Origin: an uncultured Collinsella sp.
GTDB taxonomy: Bacteria; Actinomycetota; Coriobacteriia; Coriobacteriales; Coriobacteriaceae
DNA: 43,334 bases
Reading direction: 5' to 3'
Assembly (NCBI GenBank): GCA_902490405.1
Contig: CABUDS010000018.1
Span: 1-43,334 of the forward strand
In this document: positions 39,284 through 43,334 of the stretch, piece after piece
Numbering within the stretch: the stretch's first letter is position 1
Layout of the letters: each line of letters opens with the position of its first letter
Notes under the pieces: generated by a model
Database searches by the model: none
Told to the model about the DNA's origin: nothing
Seen by the model: the letters and a program-made list of their open reading frames with translations, nothing else
Made by a program: the position numbers and the translations under genes

Positions 39284-40789
39284 TTAGTGAGCCCAGGGAA
39301 AGGCAGAAGCCGCGGCCATGTTCTTACGCACGAGCTCGTCGCGCACCTGAGCCAGGCCCTGCTCCATGCCCACCACATAGGTCTGCGGGTACAGGAAGCG
39401 CTTGAAAGCTGCGTCCAGATGATCGAGCGCCCAAGCACAGCGCTCGCGCGCGTCCTGGATGCTCTCACGCGGAGCCACCGCACTGCCATCGCGCACGATC
39501 GGCACCAACAGCTCGCGATACTCAAGTTCGGACACGTCGGTCACCAGGGCGGCATCGTTCACGGCTACGAGGGTATTGCCGCGCGCGGCGCCCTCCCCCG
39601 CCAGATGGTCCTCGTCGTAGATCATGTCGCAGACCGGGCCGCCAAAGCCGTCGTAATAACGGCGCACGCGTTGCACACCCGGGATCGTGCGCTTGTAGGG
39701 CTGCTCGGAGAGCTTGACAACCGGCGTCCATGGATCTGCCTCGCTCGCACGGCGGGCGGAAAGCTTGTACACGCCGCCCAGCGCCGGCTGGTCGTAACAG
39801 GTCGCAAGCTTGGTACCCACGCCAAAGCTGTCGATGGGCGCGCCCTGGTCGAGCAGCGACTGAATCGTGTACTCATCCAGATCGTTAGAAACCGAGATCC
39901 CCACATAGGGCAGGCCCTCGGCATCAAAACGGCCGCGCACATACTTGGAGAGCTTGGCGAGGTCGCCGGAGTCGATGCGAATGGCCGACAGGCGCTCGCC
40001 CACCGCTTCCATCTCCTTGGCAACCGTAATGGCATGTTCACAGCCCTCGCGCACGTCATAGGTGTCGATGAGCAGCGTACAGTTCTTGGGGCTCGACTTG
40101 GCAAAGGCGCGGAAGGCCTCGAGCTCGGAATCGAAGCTCATCACCCAGCTGTGCGCATGCGTGCCAAAGACGGGAATACCGTAGCGGCGGCCGGCGAGCA
40201 CATTGGACGTAGAGGAGCAGCCGGCAACGTAGCTCGCGCGCGCGACGGCCAAGCCGCCATCGGGACCCTGGGCGCGGCGCAGGCCAAACTCGGCAACGGG
40301 ACGGCCGTCCGCCGCCAGCACCACGCGCGCCGTCTTGGTGGCGACAAGCGTCTGGAAGCCGACGATGTTGAGCAGCGCCGTTTCGAGCAGCTGGCACTCC
40401 AGCGCGGGACCGGTGACGCGAACCATGGGTTCGCGCGGAAAGACGAGCTCGCCCTCGGGGACGGCGTCGATGTTTACATGTGCACGAAAATCGCGCAGGT
40501 AGTCGAGGAATGCAGGCTTGAACATCGCGCCGCCGGCCGGGGCCTGGAGTGAGGCGAGGTAGTCGATATCCTCGGGCGTAAAGCGCAGATTCTCGACCAG
40601 CTCGGGCAGTTCGGCGGTGCCGCACATGACGGCATAGGCGCTGCCAAAAGGATGGTCGCGGTAAAACGCGGTAAAACAACCCTGCTCATTGGCCTTGCCG
40701 CTCTCCCACAGGCCCTGGGCCATAGTGAGCTCGTACAGATCGGTGAGCATTGCAATGTCGGTGGGATGCGAGATGTCGGTCAAAGCCAT
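39284..40789 (-). CDS. pncB: Nicotinate phosphoribosyltransferase
   Basis: Converts nicotinate and PRPP to nicotinate mononucleotide in NAD salvage; 501 residues. LTDLYELTMAQGLWE near the start, GTHAHSWVMSF, LLIDTYDVREG, IRIDSGDLAKLSKYVR (phosphate/PRPP region) and FGVGTKLATCYDQPALGGVYKL are typical of the Gram-positive type. AAAGGTCG lies before the ATG at 40789. The gene is 79 bases from proB in the same direction and could be co-transcribed with it. Confidence 0.95.
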   Translation of the reverse strand: MALTDISHPTDIAMLTDLYELTMAQGLWESGKANEQGCFTAFYRDHPFGSAYAVMCGTAELPELVENLRFTPEDIDYLASLQAPAGGAMFKPAFLDYLRDFRAHVNIDAVPEGELVFPREPMVRVTGPALECQLLETALLNIVGFQTLVATKTARVVLAADGRPVAEFGLRRAQGPDGGLAVARASYVAGCSSTSNVLAGRRYGIPVFGTHAHSWVMSFDSELEAFRAFAKSSPKNCTLLIDTYDVREGCEHAITVAKEMEAVGERLSAIRIDSGDLAKLSKYVRGRFDAEGLPYVGISVSNDLDEYTIQSLLDQGAPIDSFGVGTKLATCYDQPALGGVYKLSARRASEADPWTPVVKLSEQPYKRTIPGVQRVRRYYDGFGGPVCDMIYDEDHLAGEGAARGNTLVAVNDAALVTDVSELEYRELLVPIVRDGSAVAPRESIQDARERCAWALDHLDAAFKRFLYPQTYVVGMEQGLAQVRDELVRKNMAAASAFPWAH

Positions 40790-40873
40790 GGGGCGACCTT
40801 TCGGATGCGCTGTGCAGAGGTTGAGGGTTGGAAAAGGGCAGAGTGTTCGGGCATGGCACCCAGCGCGAATGGG

Positions 40874-41314
40874 CTAGAGCAGGCCCATGCTGGTCAGGAT
40901 CGTGTAGCCCATAAAGATGACAAACGCGATGAGGGCAAGGACAATGATGATTTTTTGAGCCGGCGCCATGCCAGGGATCTCGTTCTCGCCCGTGGGCTCC
41001 TTGGAGGTAACCATGCGCTGGGCAAAGGTCATCTCGTCACGGCTCGGCTTGGGCTCGACGGACTTGGAACGAGCGACCTTTTTAGGCTGAGGGTTAGGTG
41101 CGGTGGGCGCGGGCTTCGCGGCGGCGGGCTTGGGCGCGGGGGCGACGTTCGCAGCGGCCTCCTCGGCCTTCTCGCACTCGGCACGCAGGGCGGCCAGCTC
41201 CTCACGCTCGCGGCGTGCCTCTTCCTGGGCCTCGCGACGAGCTTTCTCGGCGCGGAGCTCTTCCAACTCGGCGCGTTCCTCGGCAGACAGTGGTTGGGAC
41301 TCAAGCTTGGCCAT
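40874..41314 (-). CDS. Small coiled-coil protein with C-terminal membrane anchor
   Basis: A 146-residue protein without a recognised family. Residues 1-55 are a charged Glu/Arg/Ala coiled coil (AEERAELEELRAEKARR); 56-90 is an Ala/Pro/Lys-rich linker; 90-115 is polar; residues about 122-142 form one membrane helix (KIIIVLALIAFVIFMGYTIL). The charge pattern suggests a cytosolic coiled coil held by a C-terminal tail anchor. ATG 41314 with AAAGGG upstream was chosen; the 12 earlier codons run into the tRNA-Ala terminator. Confidence 0.75.
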   Translation of the reverse strand: MAKLESQPLSAEERAELEELRAEKARREAQEEARREREELAALRAECEKAEEAAANVAPAPKPAAAKPAPTAPNPQPKKVARSKSVEPKPSRDEMTFAQRMVTSKEPTGENEIPGMAPAQKIIIVLALIAFVIFMGYTILTSMGLL

Positions 41315-41332
41315 GGTACAGCCCTTTCTTTT

Positions 41333-41364
41333 AAAAAAAGCCGCCGACACAATGTCAGCGGCTT
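41333..41364 (-). terminator. Terminator of tRNA-Ala
   Basis: Minus strand AAGCCGC(TGACA) with (TGTCG)GCGGCTT stem, then seven T's in all. It ends 19 bases before the start of the coiled-coil gene. Confidence 0.85.
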
Positions 41365-41375
41365 ATCAAATCCAA

Positions 41376-41451
41376 TGGTGGAGACGAAGGGAGTCGAACC
41401 CTCGGCCTCTGCCATGCGACGGCAGCGCTCTCCCAACTGAGCTACGTCCCC
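41376..41451 (-). tRNA. tRNA-Ala (CGC)
   Basis: Acceptor GGGGACG with CGTCTCC, including the G3-U70 pair that marks tRNA-Ala; anticodon loop GTCGCAT (anticodon CGC); T loop TTCGACT; CCA encoded. Confidence 0.97.
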
Positions 41452-41464
41452 AGGACAAGTTGAT

Positions 41465-41492
41465 ATTTTACCTACGGCTCGCCAACTGTCAA
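41465..41492 (-). promoter_or_regulatory. Promoter of tRNA-Ala
   Basis: Minus strand TTGACA (41487-41492, consensus), 16-base spacer, TAAAAT (41465-41470). Confidence 0.7.
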
Positions 41493-41504
41493 CGCCCAAT
41501 ACCC

Positions 41505-41608
41505 AGTCTTTTTGGGACGCGGCTGTTTTAGCTACCCCGACAGACAACGCGAACGGTTTGGTCGAACAGCGGCAGGGGTAGCTAAAACAGCCCCGTCCCA
41601 AAAAGACT
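41505..41608. repeat. Long inverted repeat (element 3) between tRNA-Ala and radical SAM gene
   Basis: Arms 41505-41538 and 41575-41608 are inverted copies matching at 33 of 34 bases (AGTCTTTTTGGGACG, one mismatch, GGCTGTTTTAGCTACCCC), with a 36-base centre. No T tract of terminator type follows either arm. It ends 22 bases beyond the stop of the radical SAM gene. GGGACG/CGTCCC in the arms recalls the GGGACA motif of the other repeats. Confidence 0.88.
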
Positions 41609-41630
41609 ACTCAAAGAGCCTCGTCCCAGA

Positions 41631-42575
41631 TTAGCTGGTTTGAGCACTAGTAAGAACACCGGTGGTATCGAACGCCGGGGTAAAGCTCTCGTCTACCGCG
41701 CCGCCTTCTTGCCAAAACATCGTCGTAAAGCCCAGGTCGTCGGCATGGTCGAGCACCTGCTCATACTCCTCGCGCGTCACGGCGCGCGCCAGGTCGCCGC
41801 CTTGTTCGCGCATGAGGGCATTGGGCGTGTACTGGTTCATGACCGAGATCGACACGTCGCCCACCGTCTGCCACACCAGGTCCAACACGCGGCACGAATC
41901 GTCGGCATGCCCCGGCAGCACCAGGTGACGCACGATCATGCCGCGCTTCATGAGCCCGTCCTCGTCCACCAGCTCTCCCCCGCGGCGATCGATCTCGCGA
42001 GCCATCTGGGCCAGACCCGACACGGCCACGCGCGGGTAGTCCTTAATATGAGAAAGCGACTGAGCAAGCCCGGCATCGGCATATTTAAAGTCCGTAAGCC
42101 ACACGTCGACCAGGTCGCCCAGCGCCGCCACGGCACTCGCGCGCTCGTAACCACTCGTGTTGTAGACAATTGGGATGACCAACCCGCGCGTCCGTGCCGC
42201 GGCAATCGCGGCAGGCAACAGGTGCGCATAGTGCGTCGCCGTCACCAGGTTGATGTTATTGGCGCCCTGGTCCTGCAGCTCCAGCATAATCTCGACCAAA
42301 CGCTCGGGCAAAATCTCAAGACCGAAATTGCCCGTCGAGATCTCGTGGTTTTGGCAGTAGATACATTTGAGCGAACAGCCGCTAAAGAAAATCGTACCCG
42401 AGCCGGCCTCGCCCGAAATGGGCGGCTCCTCCCACATATGGAGCGCCGCGCGGGCGACCTTAAGCGTGTTGTCGGCGCCGCACACGCCACGCGCGCCCTC
42501 GTCGCGCGCCGCACCGCAACGGCGCGGACACAAATGGCAGGCGGGCGAAAAAAGTTCGGTCAACGACGTCGGCAT
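41631..42575 (-). CDS. Radical SAM protein, PflX-like (pyruvate formate-lyase activase-related)
   Basis: A 314-residue radical SAM enzyme of the PflX type (COG1313-like). The 4Fe-4S/SAM motif C-x3-C-x2-C is GCSLKCIYCQN with C67, C71, C74. An N-terminal Cys group (C13, C16, C20, C32: CHLCPRRCGA then GVCG) could bind another metal. VTATHYAHLLP and IVYNTSGYE lie in the barrel. Substrate is unknown and no target glycyl-radical gene is near. Start at ATG 42575 with GGAG 9 bases upstream; a TTG at 42590 overlaps that site. Confidence 0.88.
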   Translation of the reverse strand: MPTSLTELFSPACHLCPRRCGAARDEGARGVCGADNTLKVARAALHMWEEPPISGEAGSGTIFFSGCSLKCIYCQNHEISTGNFGLEILPERLVEIMLELQDQGANNINLVTATHYAHLLPAAIAAARTRGLVIPIVYNTSGYERASAVAALGDLVDVWLTDFKYADAGLAQSLSHIKDYPRVAVSGLAQMAREIDRRGGELVDEDGLMKRGMIVRHLVLPGHADDSCRVLDLVWQTVGDVSISVMNQYTPNALMREQGGDLARAVTREEYEQVLDHADDLGFTTMFWQEGGAVDESFTPAFDTTGVLTSAQTS

Positions 42576-42724
42576 AAAAACATGCTCCAAAACAATGATT
42601 CAGCAGCTCAAACGTAAAGGGACCAACCGCACAGACGGCTCGAGCCCAAGGCGCCGTAATCGTCCGACACGATTTTTGTAATGTCAAGACTGGAATCGAT
42701 AAAGTGCCGCTTTATGATGTAGGT

Positions 42725-42891
42725 ATTCCGCCCCCCGCGGAGCAACTGGGTGAACCGTCGCGTTTATTTAGGGAGCCCACACAGTCGTACCTAGTACAGG
42801 TATCCTTCGTTGTTAAGGACGCTGGAACAGTCGATGAGGGCACCCACCTGTTTTAGGTGGGTTCATTTTCGTAACGTGGGGGGTGGTTTTT
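42725..42891 (+). ncRNA. Structured small RNA, 6S-like
   Basis: About 165 bases closed by a 12-base-pair helix: 42728-42739 (CCGCCCCCCGCG) pairs with 42875-42886 (CGTGGGGGGTGG, two G-U), followed by TTTTTATTT, so the closing stem can also act as terminator. A good -10 box TATGAT (42713-42718) lies just upstream. Inside are hairpins ACCCACC-TGTTTTA-GGTGGGT (42842-42861), TACCT-AGTAC-AGGTA (42788-42802) and TCCTT-CGTTGTT-AAGGA (42803-42819). TGAACC (42751-42756) can pair with GGTTCA (42860-42865), competing with the first hairpin. Size, long closing stem and open middle fit 6S RNA, which binds RNA polymerase. The family call is by memory of shape only; no coding frame fits. Confidence 0.6.
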
Positions 42892-43099
42892 ATTTGCCGA
42901 AAACCACCATTACAGCCCATATGGATCCCCGCCGGTATCCCGACAATCCATCGACAACATCCCATTATCTGGTAAGCGCGTGATTATCGCTGCGTGCAAT
43001 TCCATGCACCCCCCGTGGTCGAGTATCATGGTTCGGCTATGCCCTTTGCGCTTAGCAACCTTTGACCTTTTCCTTCGACGCTTGGCGGTTTTTAGATTC

Positions 43100-43334
43100 A
43101 TGGCTTCATCCCCGAGCTACATACCGTATCTATGCGTGGCAGCGGCGGCCTTTATCACGACCTTCCTCATGGTGCCCCTGGTCAAGCGCTTGGCAATTAA
43201 GCTCGACGCCGTCGACTATCCTTCCAAGCGCCGCATCAACACCAAGCCCATCCCGCGTTTGGGCGGAACGGCGGTGTTTTTGGGCCTGGTCGTTGCCTGC
43301 ATTGTGCAAATCCTAGGCACCTGGCACCTAGGCT
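43100..43334 (+). CDS. WecA/TagO/MraY-type glycosyl-1-phosphate transferase, N-terminal part (cut by window end)
   Basis: The frame from ATG 43100 stays open to the last base, giving 78 residues. Residues 5-23 are a membrane segment; then KLDAVDYPSKRRINTKPIPR (about 28-47) and LGGTAVFLGLV match the signature first cytosolic loop and second helix of WecA/TagO enzymes, which load GlcNAc-1-phosphate or a similar sugar onto undecaprenyl phosphate. This starts a wall or surface glycan, matching the glycosyltransferases at the left end. The ribosome site is weak (GGCGG), and an in-frame TTG lies six codons upstream at 43082, so the start is uncertain. Confidence 0.85.
   Translation, partial: MASSPSYIPYLCVAAAAFITTFLMVPLVKRLAIKLDAVDYPSKRRINTKPIPRLGGTAVFLGLVVACIVQILGTWHLG

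Noticed and set aside
42910..43101. 63-codon minus-strand frame, very basic at its start
   Set aside because: No ribosome site, and it lies in the gap between the structured RNA and the WecA-like gene; composition looks like chance.

Overview
This is a GC-rich (about 60% by impression) bacterial chromosome segment, most likely from a Coriobacteriia gut anaerobe such as Collinsella. I infer this from the actinobacterial Rho with a very long basic/Ala-Pro extension, a CarD regulator, a sufCBDSU operon next to an Rrf2 regulator, a paired scaffold/GGGtGRT protein locus, and the codon use. No rRNA or marker gene fixes the species.

Layout. The left edge cuts a secreted-protein gene (1-219, minus). 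Next is a leftward operon of four family-2 glycosyltransferases (482-4905) in an alternating A-B-A-B pattern, with a divergent galactofuranosyl/rhamnosyl-transferase-like gene (5162-6181). Then come an AAA-ATPase-like/PD-(D/E)XK protein, a large sortase-type wall protein, and a MntA-HepT toxin-antitoxin pair directly behind an Rrf2 Fe-S-type regulator. That regulator faces the sufCBDSU Fe-S assembly operon across a region with tandem GTTTGTCCCA operators. After suf lie a RAYT (Y1 transposase-like) gene, a NifU/IscU-like scaffold gene with its GGGtGRT partner (probably an undescribed two-protein system), a fumarate-reductase-like flavoprotein and dinD. A leftward tRNA-His/Lys/Lys array follows, with a truncated third tRNA-Lys remnant.

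The right half holds an aminotransferase, a ROK sugar kinase broken by one in-frame TGA, a VanZ-like protein with an unrecognised Ala-rich membrane protein, rho, argS, carD, an HD-domain hydrolase, proA, an S33 peptidase, proB, pncB, a small coiled-coil membrane protein, tRNA-Ala, a radical SAM activase-like gene, a strongly structured 6S-like RNA and the start of a WecA/TagO-type lipid-carrier sugar transferase cut by the window end.

Together the window mixes housekeeping genes (Fe-S assembly, Arg/Pro/NAD metabolism, transcription control) with surface-polysaccharide genes and small accessory loci. Several intergenic gaps carry long near-perfect inverted repeats (31201-31350, 37824-37987, 41505-41608) and repeated GGGACA hairpins (34169, 34891). 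These look like members of dispersed repeat families and are not explained by the genes.
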